The notes below the pieces were generated by a model. The model saw only the letters and a list, made by a program, of their open reading frames with translations, was not told the origin of the DNA and made no database searches. The translations under genes were made by a program, and so were the position numbers. From Euglena gracilis (lineage: Eukaryota; Euglenida; Euglenophyceae; Euglenales), in contig CP154957.1 of the NCBI GenBank assembly GCA_039621445.1, positions 13,570,947-13,634,946 on the forward strand: 64,000 bases of DNA. Reading direction: 5' to 3'. How positions within the stretch are numbered: position 1 is the stretch's first letter; every line of letters begins with the position of its first letter. Of the stretch, positions 20,993 to 31,274 are shown in pieces.

Positions 20993-21985
20993 CCCTAATT
21001 GAACCCCCCCCTAATTGACCAAACGCCCCCCCCCCCCTAATTCACTGCCCGGGGAGCACCCCCTATGCTTTTCCCAAAAGTGGCCAAAAATGGGCATTTT
21101 GCCCCCAAGTTTTGGCATATTCACCCCCGATTGGGGGGTTCTGGAGCCATTTCAGTGGGTTTTGACTGGTTTTGGGGTGATTTTGACATAAGTTTTTTCA
21201 GGAGGGGGGGGTTAAAAATCCAAAAAGGGGGGGGGGTAGTGCGGAATATTGTGGGTCGGCCCGACCTGGTCGGCCCGACCCACACAGGTCGGTAAGCCAC
21301 CCACACAGGTCGGGCCGACCAGGTCGGCCCGACCCGCAATTTGGTCACCCGCGATTTTCCGCACGGAGCCGACATGTGGCAATCATATCTGAGCAGTTTT
21401 TGGGGACGTCGGTTTCCCGCCCGAACCGGCGTTCTGGACGCCGGTTCGGCGCAGAAATTTTCCGCCCGAACCGGCGTCCCAGAACGCCGGTTCAGGCGTG
21501 AAGCCAGAGTCCCAATACACGGTTTCAGCATATGAAACAAAAGCTCTCCCCAAGACCTTTCGCTTGGAACCCTCAGAACTGAGCCACACTGCACAGCACC
21601 CTTGAGAATTGGCGATTGCATTTTTCCGACCCTGTTTGAAAATTCGAAATTACACTTTCCCTGCCATGTTGCCCCTTGATCGATAGCCCTTCTCAAGGGC
21701 TTTCAGCAGACGGCCTTAGATTTCAGCCACGCTGCGTGGCATTCTATTTCAGAAATTCCCCAAAATTGGCCAAAATATATTGCCCCAAAAAACCCAATTT
21801 CTGGCCGAAGACCCCCCCAAAAACTGCTCAGATATGTTTAATGAAATGTTCACAAAGCATTTTGGAAACTTTTTGGCACCTTTTTATTTTGGGCACCCCA
21901 GACGCCAAGTTCACCGCCTGAACCAGCGTCCAAGACGCCGGTTCGGGCGGTGAACCCGGAGCCCCCAGACACGGTTTCTACACAC

Positions 21986-22097
21986 AAATTGTGGCTGAGC
22001 CCAGATTTCAGCCTGAAAACGTGTTCAGGGGGCCCCCTTCGGGGGCCCCCTGGCTGAACACGTTTTCAGGCTGAAATCTGGGCTCAGCCACAATTTG
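21986..22097. repeat. Palindrome beside the PHD element, copy A
   Basis: Perfect 45-bp arms beginning ACAAATTGTGGCTGAGCCC and ending GGGCTCAGCCACAATTTGT, around a GGGGGCCCCCTTCGGGGGCC centre. The same palindrome precedes PHD element copy B at 39404-39519, but with the central spacer inverted. Confidence 0.92.
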
Positions 22098-22204
22098 TTT
22101 AAAAACGTGTTCAGAGCCCGCCAAATGCCTGCCCTGAAATTTGTGGTCATGATTCACGCAAGGGGTCAAAAACGCGAATTTGTGAAATTCGGACCCCAAA
22201 GACG

Positions 22205-22349
22205 GCGCCCTAATGGAAAACGTGCCTGAACACAAATGCCTTAATGGAAAGCGTGTCATTGCCACAAATGCCCTCACTGAAAACGTGCCTGAACACAGAT
22301 GCCTTAATGGAAAACGTGTCATTGCCACAAATGCCCTCATTGAAAACGT
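22205..22349. repeat. 63-bp tandem repeats, left side of PHD element A
   Basis: About two units containing CTGAACACAGATGCCTTAAT, GGAAAACGTGTCATTGCCAC and AAATGCCCTCATTGAAAACG. The unit length is a multiple of three, so both strands stay open by arithmetic rather than by coding constraint. Further arrays are at 27455-27600, 41900-42040 and 43744-43990. Confidence 0.85.
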
Positions 22350-22392
22350 GTCACCCCCCCCTTTTTTCCCTTTTTTTTTCCTTTTTCCGCAG

Positions 22393-22446
22393 CCCTCCCA
22401 GTATGGCCAAACGCACGGCAAACTTTGTGAATGGCCTTTTGCCACC
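22393..22446 (+). pseudogene. Exon fragment of the PHD gene, copy A
   Basis: After a pyrimidine tract ending TTCCGCAG the sequence includes ATG at 22403 and encodes MAKRTANFVNGLLPP. It is then cut by the insertion beginning at 22447. Copy B has the same segment at 42080-42133 followed directly by the next gene segment. Confidence 0.55.
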
Positions 22447-25400
22447 AGGGTGTGATGTAGAGCTGAGCTCTTTGGAAGAGCACCCCGGCCCGGCCCGGGA
22501 AAAACGCTCATTTTCGGCTCAAAAACAGTTTTTCCGGGGCCGGGAGGCCAGAAAACATCGTTTTGGGGCAAAAGAATTTTCGATTTTTTTCGACTATTTG
22601 GCCCGGTTTTGACCAAAGTCAACGGGTTGGCGGCCCAAAACGGGGCGCTGGCGGTCGAAAAACGCTCATTTTTGGCTCCAAAACACTTTCGGTGGGTCCG
22701 GGAGGTCAAAAAACATGGTTTTGGGCAAAAAAAAATTTCGATTTTTTTCGACTTTTTTGACCCGGTTTTGACCCAAAATCAACGGGTTGGCGAACCAAAA
22801 CGGGAGGGTCGCTGGAGGGTCGAAAAACGCTTGTTTTCGGCTCGAAAACACTTTTTCCGGGTCCGGGAGGCCAAAAAACATGGTTTTAGGCGGAAAAAAT
22901 TTTTTCGATTTTTTTCGACTTTTTTTGGCCGAAAACGGCCAAATCGGACAGTGGGAAAAATGTACAAAACGTCCATTTGGACCGAAAAACAGCCATATCT
23001 CGGGCCAGGCGGGGAGTTGCGGGGAAATCAACATACCAGTAGATAGGGCGTTCCAAGGGCTTCAAATTAGGTCTCAGGACATTTTTTTCAATTCCCCACC
23101 ATTTTGGAGATATTTCGCAAAAACTGGGTTTTTTGGTCTGTTTTGGGCCCCAAATGGCAGAGTCCCCCCCCTTGCGAAACCACAAAACGGCCATATCTCG
23201 GCCCAGGCGGGGAGTTGGCCCAAACCGCGCATACCGGTGGATGGGGCGTCCCAAAGTTGTGGAATGAGGTACTCTTTACTTTTTCTCAACTCCTCAGCGT
23301 TTTCGAGATATTTTGAATTTTTCGATTTTTTTTACCCCAAAAATGACCCCTGTTGCCGGTCCAACAAAATTTCTTTGGAAAAAAAAACGGCAGACAACTT
23401 TTTTGCTCGGGCCATATCTCCGGACTGGTGGGGAGTTACAGGGGGGGGAATAATTGATATCGGAGGCCTTCGGAAAAATTGCGGAAAAATTGCGGAAAAA
23501 TTGCGGAAATTGCGGAAAAATTGCGGAAAAATTGATATCGGGTATACACATTTCTGTCTGAGGGGACTTAGAAATTTTTCAACTGTGAGGTTCAGAACAC
23601 CGCAACACCCACGTCGATGCAGGCGAGCACAAATCAACACGCTTGATGTTTTTTGCACAGGTGGGACGCACCCAATCCTGTGACCAGTGGTGCACCTGTG
23701 AGAAAAATTGGTAAACTGGGGGGAAAAAACAACAAAAACACAATAGCACACCTGTTGATCCATTTGAAGAATGGCTTGAACTCATTGCATCTTCCATCTT
23801 CGGTGGTGGGAAAAAAATTCTGCGGAAAAAAATGGGAGAAAATTGCGGAAAAATTGCGGAAATTGCGGAAAAAATTGCGGAAAATTGCAGAAAATTGCGG
23901 AAATTGCGGAAAATTGCGGAAATTGCGGAAAAATTGCGGATATCAATTTCCCCCCCCCCTGGGAGTTAGGGGCAAAACGAGGGCTCGTTAGAAACTAGAA
24001 ATCCTCTCCTAACCTATAGGCTATTAACTTTTCGGGTCCGGAAATCCAATCACATCGATAATCCTCGGGGGCCCGGACCTACTCGGGGGGGGGGGGGGGG
24101 GGGGGGGGCGGACCCCCCCCCGGCCCCCGCCGGTAAGCTTCGCTCTTACTCTAAACAGATAAGAGCTCCAGCGACCAGGGTGTGAAGTAGAGCTGAGCTC
24201 TTTGGGAGACCACCCCAGCCCGGCCCGGCGGCCCGGCGGTCCAGCGGCCCGGCCCGGCTGGCGGGTCGAAAAACGCTCATTTTCGGCTCAAAAATAGGTT
24301 TTACGGGTCCTGGAGGCCAAAAAACATTGTTCTGGGCAAAAAATTTTTTTTCGATTTTTTCGACTTTTTTGGCCCGGTTTTGACCCAAAGTCAATGGGTT
24401 GGTGGCCCAAAACGGGGCGCTGGAGGGTCGAAAAACGCTCATTTTTGGCTCGAAAACACTTTTTTCGGGTCCGGGAGGCCAAAAAACATCGTTTCGGGCA
24501 AAAAATTTTTTTTCGATTTTTTTCGACTTTTTGACCCAAAAATGGCTAAGTCCACCGGCCAGGGGGGGAGGGCTTTGTTTTTTGTGTGTATATTTGCCAG
24601 GGGGGGCATTTCAGGGGGGATTTGGGGGCCGAGGGGGGGGGGTCCGGGTCAGAAACATTTTTTTCGCCCAAAAACACTTTTTTGATGTTCTGAAGTGAAA
24701 AAAAGTGTTTTTGAGCGAAAAAAAAAATTTCAAAATTTTGGGTCCCGACCTGCCACCCGACCCCCCTCGCCCAGCCGCCCTCACGGCGCCTGCAGGGGTC
24801 CCCGAATACCCAAAACTGGCCCAAAATCGCACAACCAGACCCCGGGAACCCCAAAAAACGGTCAAACCCCCCCCCCTAAACCTAATGTTTGACCCCCTGG
24901 TTTGGGTCCCAACACCCCGTCTAGCCCGAGATACGGCCAATTTACGGTTTCGGGCGCAAACAGGCCCGAAATGGCCAAAACTGGCCAAACTAGCCCAAAA
25001 ACCCAAAACGGCCGTATCTCGGGCTAGGCGTGGAGTTGGCCCAAACCGCGCATACCGATCGATCGGACGTCCCAAAGTTGTGGAAGGACGTCCTCTTCAC
25101 TTTCCTCAACTCCGCGGCGCTTTCGAGATATTTTGAATTTTTCGATTTTTTGACCCCAAAATGGCCCTGCCATTTCCCTGGAAAAAAAAAACGGTACACA
25201 ACTTTTTTGCTCGGGCCAGATCTCCGGACTGGCGGGGAGTTGCGGCTAACGTGATGGCTCTGGAGAAACTAGGGATCCTCCCCTAACCTATAGGCCATTC
25301 ACTTTGGGGGCCCGGAAATCGGGTCACGTCGATAATCCTCGGGTGGCCGGACCTACTCAGGGAGGGGGGGGGCGGGGGGGGGGGGGGGGGGTCAGGGGGG

Positions 25401-25462
25401 GGGGCTTGGGGGGGGGGGGGTAAGCTTCGCTCTTACTCTAAAGAGATAAGTGCTCAGCGACC
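22447..25462. mobile_element. Tandemly doubled insertion in PHD element A
   Basis: Two direct units, 22447-24176 and 24177-25462. Each begins AGGGTGTGA(T/A)GTAGAGC and ends AGATAAG-GCTC-AGCGACC. Unit 1 is longer only because it holds the CAGGG element at 23439-23961; without it the units are about 1.2 and 1.29 kb. ACC occurs before, between and after the units, so a 3-bp target duplication is possible. The ends are not convincing inverted repeats. Copy B reads through this site (gccacctcccc, 42128-42138). Each unit has modules of about 200 bp with CCATATCTCGG...GGCGGGGAGTTG. Superfamily unknown. Confidence 0.7.
23439..23961. mobile_element. CAGGG-type TIR element with TTGCGGAAAAA repeats
   Basis: The left end is CAGGGGGGGGAATAATTGATATC-like and the right end is GATATCAATTTCCCC...CCCTG. 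ggagtta (7 bp) lies outside both ends (23432-23438, 23962-23968). Arrays of TTGCGGAAAAA lie inside both ends in the same orientation (23474-23536, 23818-23940). The sister unit has the uninterrupted site at about 25236 (ggggagttgcgg), supporting the boundaries. Confidence 0.82.
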
Positions 25463-25903
25463 TCCCCCTAGGACGGACCCCCTTCATGGCACCTTGCTGG
25501 CACAGGGCAACACAAAGAAAAAGTCCGGCTCCGTAGGTGCAGAGCTTGCTGCTGTTGCCAACTGTTTGGAGTTCGCCAAACTGTGTCAACATCGGCAAGC
25601 CTGTTATCCTGAGCTGGATGCTTTCTTTGTTGCCTGGACGGGATGGGAGCTGGAACCCAGCCTGTTGTTCGATGAGGCGAGCGTCATCGAACAATGTGTG
25701 GTCCCCTGACCAACCCCCTGTGCCTCGTGCTGTGTCCCGACTGCCAATAAAACACGAGAAATGTGGTTTTTGTGGTGTTGCCAATCCCAAAAATCCAAAT
25801 TGTGTGGAGCTGAACAAAGTTGTCTGTGACGCCTGCGGATTGGCATATCATTTTCATTGCCAAGATTTGGCAAAAGAGCCACCAAAGTATGGCTCTTTTG
25901 TGT
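25463..25903 (+). pseudogene. PHD-finger gene fragment, copy A
   Basis: One frame encodes LLAQGNTKKKSGSVGAELAA...HRQACYPELDAFFVAWTGWE. A second frame further on encodes a near-complete Cys4-His-Cys3 PHD finger: CGFCGVANPKNPNC, VVCDACGLAYHFHC and PPKYGSF. The last CxxC is cut off by the insertion at 25904. PHD fingers bind zinc and commonly read histone H3 tails. The frame change, lost splice sites and a deletion of about 50 bp relative to copy B (after GGACGG, 25477) show decay. Confidence 0.65.
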
Positions 25904-26053
25904 CAAGAACTGTGTTTGGGCCAAGGTTTTAGGGGGGCCCAGGGGCGACCGCTGCGCCTTCGGCGCCGCGGTCCACGCCCCTGGGCTCCCCCTAACTCTT
26001 GGCCCAAAACACTGTTCTTGGTTGAAACCGTGTTTTGGGCGAAGATTTTATAC

Positions 26054-26158
26054 AAAAATCGACCGACACTAACAGATTCAGCAGGGGCGCCGGGTGCGAG
26101 CGAGCGAAGCGAGCCGCCCGGCGCCCCTGCTGAATCTGTTAGTGTCGGTCGATTTTTC
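26054..26158. repeat. Foldback with AAAAATCGACCGACACTAAC arms
   Basis: Arms of about 46 bp meet around GAGCGAGCGAAGCGAGC. A second copy lies at 38932-39030. The arms share ATCGACCGACACTAAC with the neighbouring 32-bp tandem repeats. Confidence 0.88.
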
Positions 26159-26263
26159 TAAAACCTATTTTGTCTGGGCCCGACGCCTGTCTTGATATTC
26201 ATTCGACCGAACCGCCTGGACGGAAATATGGTCAAAAAAGTGGTTTTTGGCCCATTAACGGGC

Positions 26264-26410
26264 GCCTGAATGGAAATCGACCGACACTAACGGGCGCCTG
26301 AATAGAAATCGACCGACACTAACGGGCGCCTGAATGGAAATCGACCAACACTAACGGGCGCCTGAATGGAAATCGACTGACATAAACGGTTTCCGATGTC
26401 TTGGAAATCG
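26264..26410. repeat. 32-bp tandem repeats GGGCGCCTGAATGGAAATCG
   Basis: Four to five units of GGGCGCCTGAATGGAAATCG plus ACCGACACTAAC. Further short arrays are at 27070-27150, 39135-39265 and 44755-44830. Confidence 0.9.
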
Positions 26411-27266
26411 ACCGACCTTTTGTGTCCTTTTTTTGAATGCCCTTTTGTTCCGTTTCGGGACATTTTAGGTTTCAGCCTGAAATCCGTTAATGTCGACCCA
26501 ACCTTTTGTTCCCTTTTTCGGAATGCAGCTTATCTTCCATTTTGAAAGAAACAATCATCAAGAACTGTGTCTTAAACGCAGACTCTGCATTTTTTCGGAA
26601 TGCATTTTTTCTTCCATTTTGACAAGAACAATCTGTATCTCAAGAACTGTGCCTAAAACGCAGACTCTGCATTTTTTTAGAAACACAGATTTTGACCAAA
26701 GCCATGTTGCTAATGTCAATATAATTGCAATACAGGCGTCGAGCCCAGAAAATAGGTTTAACGTGGCCAAATCACTCCTCACCCAAAAGCTTTTCTTTCA
26801 GATGACCAGTGATAACAACTGGTTCAGGGCAAATTTGCCGAATGCTTTTTCTGAAGTCCCAGAAAATGATAATCTTCAGCTCCGTCCTTCCGTCTGTTCC
26901 ATCCAAAGTTCAGCCAGCTGTGATCACCTGACCACAAAATTTGGTTTTTTTCTGGTCCATAACGCCTCCACAACCCCATAGGACCAAAAATGTCTTCAAA
27001 AAAGGGAGATCCAAAATGTCCAAAAAGTCACTAAAAATTCCCAATCTGACCAGCAACAGATTTCAATGGAATGGAAATCGACTGACATAAACGGGCGCCT
27101 GAATGGAAATCGACTGACATAAACGGGCGCCTGAATGGAAATCGACTGACACAAACAATTTCAGGCTGAAATCCGTTAATGTCAGTAGAATTTCAAGACA
27201 GGCGTCGGGCCCAGAAAATAGGTTTAAAGACTTCTAAAGTCTCAAAATCGGCCCAAACACAGTTTC

Positions 27267-27602
27267 TTTGTGTAAAGCGTGTTGTGTGCCGTGATGTCCG
27301 CCACTCCCTGTCGTTGTGCTCCAAGGCAACCTAGCCTTCTGTCGTGTTGTAGAGTGCCCCCGACCCACCCTCACCCGTTGAGGACCACCCGGCCTCTCAA
27401 CCGCATGCCGATTTTTCATGACAGCGATTTTTGCTTCTTGCTCGGGGTTGCCACAGATGCCCTAATGGAAAACGTGCCTGAACACAGATGCCGTAATGGA
27501 AAACGTGTCATTGCCACAAATGCCCTCATTGAAAACGTGCCTGAACACAGATGCCTTAATGGAAAACGTGTCATTGCCACAAATGCCCTCATTGAAAACG
27601 TG
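27267..27602 (+). pseudogene. Tail of the PHD gene and right-hand 63-bp repeats, copy A
   Basis: TTTGTGTAAAGCGTGTTGTG encodes the final CKACCVP-stop of the PHD finger, now separated from the rest by the insertion. There follow 3' sequence nearly identical to 43570-43735 in copy B and then two to three 63-bp repeats leading into the right TIR at 27603-27656. Confidence 0.6.
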
Positions 27603-27656
27603 TTCATGACCACGAATTTCAGGGCAGGCATTTGGCGGGCTGAACACGTTTTTAAA

Positions 27657-28380
27657 CATAGAGCCGCCTCTGCTCACTTATGGGAATGGATTGACTTTAA
27701 ATGAGACTCCGAAGAACAGGTTTGTGGAACGTTTTGACGGAGTTTTGAGATGTCTTCAGAAATCATATGCAAGTGTCAACAGCATTCACAAAAAACTTCG
27801 ACAGAGTTTTATGGAAATGGACGACACAGAATTTAAAACCTATTTTCGGGCCCGACGTGTGTCTTGAATTTCTGCTGACTTAAACGGAATTCAGGCTGAA
27901 ATTGTTTAGGTCAGTCGATTTCCATGCAGGCGCCCGTTTAGGTCAGGCGATTACCAAGATACTGAAATCTGTTGCTGGTCAGATTCGGAATTTTTAGTGA
28001 AATTTTGGACATTCAGGATTTCCTCTTTTTTCGGGGGGTAGAAGTTTACGACGGACTGCCGGGGGGGTTGTGTTATTTTGGGGGCCCTCGACCTGGTTTG
28101 GCCCCCCAACGGTCGCACACAGGGATTCGTCTCGGTCGTTTGGGGGGGTTTGCCCGCGAAAGGTGAGCAAGGTGAGCTTGTGGTGGGAGGTCCCGAGGCG
28201 CGCCCCAGTGTTTCTTCAGCCCCCAAGGGCGTACCGACAAGGGATTGGGGCCCTCAGTCGAAAAAAGAAGGGATGGTTCAGGGCCACAAGAACAAAATTT
28301 TGTTTCAAACCTTTTGGAACAAACCTTGGGATTGCTCATCACTCGAAGGGCAAAACAAAAGAAAGGATTTGACCCCAAAA
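27657..28380. other. Mosaic of repeat fragments, no gene
   Basis: 27840-27960 repeats phrases from the 25904 element (CCTATTTTCGGGCCCGACG, CAGGCGCCCGTTTA). 28020-28380 leads into the GGGCCCTCGA array with degenerate units. No protein-like frame. Confidence 0.4.
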
Positions 28381-28817
28381 CGGGTGGGTAACACAAGAGT
28401 TTTTGTTATTTTGGGGCCCTCGAACAGTTGGGCAACATGGGGGATTTGCCCTGCAAAACGGGTGGGTAACACAAGGGATTTTGTTATTTTGGGGCCCTCG
28501 ACCAGTTATTTGCCCCCCAAACGGGTGGGCAACACAAGGGATTTTGTTATTTTGGGGCCCTCGACCAGTTGGGCAGCAAAAGCTATTTGCCCCCCCAAAA
28601 CAGTTGGGTTACACAAGGGATTTGTCCCCCAAAACGGGTGGGTAACACAAGGGATTTTGTTATTTTGGGGCCCTCGAATAGTTTGGCAACAACAGAGATT
28701 TGCCCCCCAAAAACGGGTGGGTAACACAAGGCATTTTGCTATTTTGGGGCCCTCGAACAGTTGGGCAACACATGGGGTTTGCCCCCCAAAACGGGTGGGT
28801 AACACAAGGGATTTTGT
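28380..28817. repeat. Tandem array AACGGGTGGGTAACACAAGG, left part
   Basis: About seven units of 60-70 bp: GGGTGGGTAACACAAGGGAT, TTTGTTATTTTGGGGCCCTC, GAACAGTTGGGCAACA and TTTGCCCCCCAAAA. The array is split by Mutator-like element 2 and resumes at 30325-30650. Confidence 0.92.
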
Positions 28818-29634
28818 GGCCCCGAGCGAGAAATTGGTGATGGACTTTTTGGTGGTCGCTAGCGACCATTTTCTAGCGACATAGGTACCGCTAAAGCGCT
28901 AGCGACCATTGAGTGGTCGCTGGTCCGGTGGTTAAGTCGAAGAGGCCCGTCCAACCAATCTTTGTTCAACCTGTCCAACCTCGACCCACTTTCTTCCAAT
29001 AGCTAAAAAGTAAGTCCACCCACCCACCCCCCAATCTAAAAAATTTTTTAAGCCCCCCCCCTCAAAAAAAATTTCATTCAAATATCAAGGAAAATGACTC
29101 GAAACCCACCCAGATGCCTTCAGAAACACCCATTCGGGGGTCCATCCGCAAAAATTTTTTAGTAATATCTTCTTTTTGCGCAGCCAGTTCTGTGCAAGTT
29201 GTCTTGTGTTCCAGGAGTAAGGGAGCACGATTCGGCCATCCTGTTCCTTGCAACACAAGGGATTTTGTTAGATCTTTTGGGCGAGGGGGGGGGTCCGGGG
29301 GGGGGTGTGGCAGCCCCCCCCCCACACCCCCCCCCCCCCCGGCGGGAGGAGGCCGTAGGCCGACTGAATTCGCATATCAGGGTTCCTCCAGGAGCGCGAT
29401 TTTGCCCTCCTTATTTTGCCGCCTGGCCCTGGGTCGGTTACCCCCGGAGGGGATTTTGTTATTGGAGGGCGGGGGGGGCTTGAAGTGGGGGGGGGGGGGC
29501 GGCAGCCCCCCCCCCCCCCCCCGCTGGACGACCAAGGCGCCGAAGGCGCCTTAGGACTGTTTTGTTTTACGGTGCGCGTGGCATTACATGCGCGCCTGGC
29601 CCTGGGTCTGTTACCCCCCGGAGGGGGTTTTGGT

Positions 29635-29670
<36 letters not shown>

Positions 29671-30324
29671 GCCCCCCCCCCCCCCCCAGACGACCAAGGG
29701 GGCCGAAGGCGCCTTAGGACTGGTTTTTTTTAGGTGCGCGTGGCATCCCATGCGCCCCTGGCCCTGGGTCGGTTACCCCCCGGAGGGGATTTTGTTATTG
29801 GGGGGGGGTGCGGGGTGGGGGGGGGGGGGGCGGCACCTCCCCCCCCCCCCGCTAGACGACCAAGGGCGCCGAAGCGCCTTAGGACTGTAGGTCGACTAAG
29901 TTCGCATATTGGGGTTCCTTCGGGAGCACGATTTGGCCCTCCTACTGCGGCCTCCTCCGTTGGGGGGGTCGCCCCCCCCCCCAGACCCCCATCCGTCCAA
30001 CTGAACTCCTGGACAAGGACAACTTTCACAGAACTGGCGCCAAAAGAGGATATTATCCAATTTTTTTTTTGCAAATGGACCCCCGAATGGGGGTTTCTGA
30101 AGGCATTTGGGTGGGTTTTGAGTCGTTTTCCTTCATATTTGAATGAAAAAATTTTGGAGGGGGGGCTTAAAAAAAATTTTAGAGGGGGGGGTGGACTTAA
30201 AATTGGTGGTCGGGCCGACTAGTCGGCCCGACCACCAATGGTCGCTAGGCCATCACCAACAGTCGCTGGCGACTAGTCGCTAGCGACCACCAAAAAATCC
30301 ATCACCAATTTCCCGCAATGAGTT
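28818..30324. mobile_element. Mutator-like non-autonomous element 2 (9-bp target duplication)
   Basis: ggattttgt flanks both ends (28809-28817, 30325-30333); it lies within the repeat unit of the surrounding array, whose other units serve as empty sites. The left end is GGCCCCGAGCGAGAAATTGG and the right end, inverted, is AACTCATTGCGGGAAATTGG, both continuing TGATGGA. TGGTCGCTAGCGACCA palindromes lie inside each end. A subterminal block with CATTCGGGGGTCC is shared with the other elements of this group. The centre is an array with GGATTTTGTTATT cores. Confidence 0.82.
29270..29890. repeat. Array inside Mutator-like element 2
   Basis: Three to four units of about 150-160 bp: CCTGGCCCTGGGTCGGTTAC, CCCCCGGAGGGGATTTTGTT, ATTGG plus a long G-run, GCGGC plus a C-run, GACGACCAAGG and GCGCCGAAGGCGCCTTAGGA. 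One unit has about 30 consecutive G (29638-29668). Essentially the same array fills element 4 (34610-35085). Confidence 0.88.
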
Positions 30325-30650
30325 GGATTTTGTTATTTTGGGGCCCTCGAACAGGTAGGCAACAAAAGGGATTTGCCCCCCAAAACAGTTGGGTTACACA
30401 AGGAATTTGCGCCCCAAAAACGGGTGGGTAACACAAGCTTGTTATTTTGGGGCCCTCGAGCATTTGGGCAACAAAAGGGAATTGCCCCCCAAAACAGTTG
30501 GGTTACACAAGGGATTAGCGCCCCAAAACGGGTGGGTAACACAAGGGATTTTGTTATTTTGGGGCCCTCGACCAGTTGGGCAGCAAAGGGGATTTGCCCC
30601 CGAAAACGGGTTGAAAACATTTTTGTTGTTTTTGGGGCCCGCAAACATGG
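30325..30650. repeat. Tandem array AACGGGTGGGTAACACAAGG, right part
   Basis: Continuation of the 28380-28817 array after element 2, with four to five units of GGGCCCTCGA...GGGCAACAAAAGGGA and CCCCCCAAAACAGTTGGGTT. It gives way to TGGTCGACC/GGTCGACC-rich sequence at 30650-30860. Confidence 0.9.
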
Positions 30651-31106
30651 GCGGTCATGTTGTGGGGGTCGACCGAGGGCGACCAACCATGCAAAAGGGG
30701 GGGGGGGCGGATCTGGGGTGGGGGTCGACCATGGTCGCCCTCGGTCGACCCCCACAACCTTATCGGTCGACCCCCCCACAACCGAGGGCGACCAAGGACG
30801 ACCGAGGGCGACCGAGGCGACCGTGGGCCGACCATGGTCGCCCCCCACAACCCCCCCCCCCCCCCGGCCAGATCCAGGAGCCTCTTTTTTCGACATTTTT
30901 TGTCCTGTGGGGTTCTGGAAGCATTTTGGACCAGACAAAGCCTAAATTTTGCGGTCAGCTGATCACAACTGGCTGAGCTTGGGATGTCCCATTTCATTCT
31001 CTGGAACTTCAGAATAAGCATTCTGTTCAATTTGGACAGATTCAGTTGTCATTGATGGTCATCTGGTAAGAGAAGCTTTCGATGAGGGGTGATCTGGCAA
31101 CTGTTG
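30651..31106. other. GGTCGACC-rich block and repeat mosaic
   Basis: 30650-30850 is built from GACCGAGGGCGACCAA and CCATGGTCGCCCC variants. 30880-31090 resembles 26880-26990 and 44570-44650 (GATCACCTG-CCACAAAATTT). No gene is recognised. Confidence 0.4.
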
Positions 31107-31274
31107 AAACCGTGTGTTGGGACTCTGGCTTTACGCCCAAACCGGCGTTCAGACCGCTAGTTCGGGCGGGAATCCGGCGTCTTGGGGACCAAAATGAAAA
31201 GTGCCAAAAAAAATGTCCAAAATGGTTTGCGGAGATGTGGCAATCTTACCTGAGCAGTTTTTGGGGGTATTTGA

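Larger units (their letters stand above)
19417..21370. mobile_element. Mutator-like non-autonomous element 1 (9-bp target duplication)
   Basis: Flanked by gacatgtgg on both sides (19408-19416, 21371-21379). The left end is GGCCCCGGTCGGAAAATCGC and the right end, inverted, is GGCTCCGTGCGGAAAATCGC. Inside the TIRs come GTCGGCCCGACC palindromes, then a C-run/G-run with GCACTACC. Next comes a shared subterminal block containing CCCCAATCGGGGGTGAATAT. The middle carries a degenerate telomere-like stretch and a 145-bp tandem array. The same target without insertion is seen in sister elements (agatgtggcaatc near 31234). A 9-bp duplication and long TIRs fit the Mutator superfamily. No transposase is present. 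Confidence 0.82.
18774..21982. mobile_element. GAAACCGTGTC-type TIR element, copy with nested Mutator-like element
   Basis: The left end is GAAACTGTTTCTAGGGGGCT and the right end, inverted, is GAAACCGTGTCTGGGGGCTC. Subterminal inverted blocks of the form CCGAACCGGCGT...ACGCCGGTTCGG occur near both ends. The element is about 1.25 kb without the 9-bp-TSD element nested at 19417-21370. Related copies are at 31107-33121 and 42313-43257, with a relic at 4518-5003. These copies share TTGATCGATAGCCCTTCTCA-like and GATGGCCTTAGATTTCAGCC-like phrases. No coding function is seen. Confidence 0.65.
25904..27266. mobile_element. 1.36-kb TIR insertion in the PHD finger, copy A
   Basis: The left end is CAAGAACTGTGTTTGGGCC and the right end, inverted, is GAAACTGTGTTTGGGCC. 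tttgtgt (7 bp) flanks both sides (25897-25903, 27267-27273). In copy B the same position reads ctcttttttgtgtaaagcg without interruption (43551-43569). The interior contains a foldback with GCGCCTTCGGCGCCG (25920-26015), another foldback (26054-26158) and 32-bp tandem repeats. The ends resemble those of the GAAACCGTGTC family. Confidence 0.78.
22098..27656. mobile_element. PHD-finger-bearing TIR element, copy A, with nested insertions
   Basis: The ends are about 52-bp inverted repeats: left TTTAAAAACGTGTTCAGAGC...CCTGCCCTGAAATTTGTGG, and the inverse at 27603-27656. Inside each end are 63-bp tandem repeats containing CTGAACACAGATGCCTTAAT. Between them are pieces of a spliced PHD-finger gene. 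Two foreign blocks, 22447-25462 and 25904-27266, interrupt it; both are absent at the same sites in copy B (39520-44037). Without them the element is about 1.2 kb. It may be a transposon that captured a host gene fragment, or one whose own protein has a PHD finger. Confidence 0.75.

Noticed and set aside
18774-21982. A clear target duplication for the GAAACCGTGTC-type element
   Set aside because: I compared the flanks of the copies at 18774, 31107 and 42313; only the last gives even a 5-of-7 match, so I claim no general duplication length.
22609-23683. Long basic open frames through the doubled element (22.6-23.7 kb)
   Set aside because: Composition follows the repeat modules (FRLF, KKSKK runs from TTTTTCGACTTTTT-type phrases), frames change between sister units, and no domain is visible.
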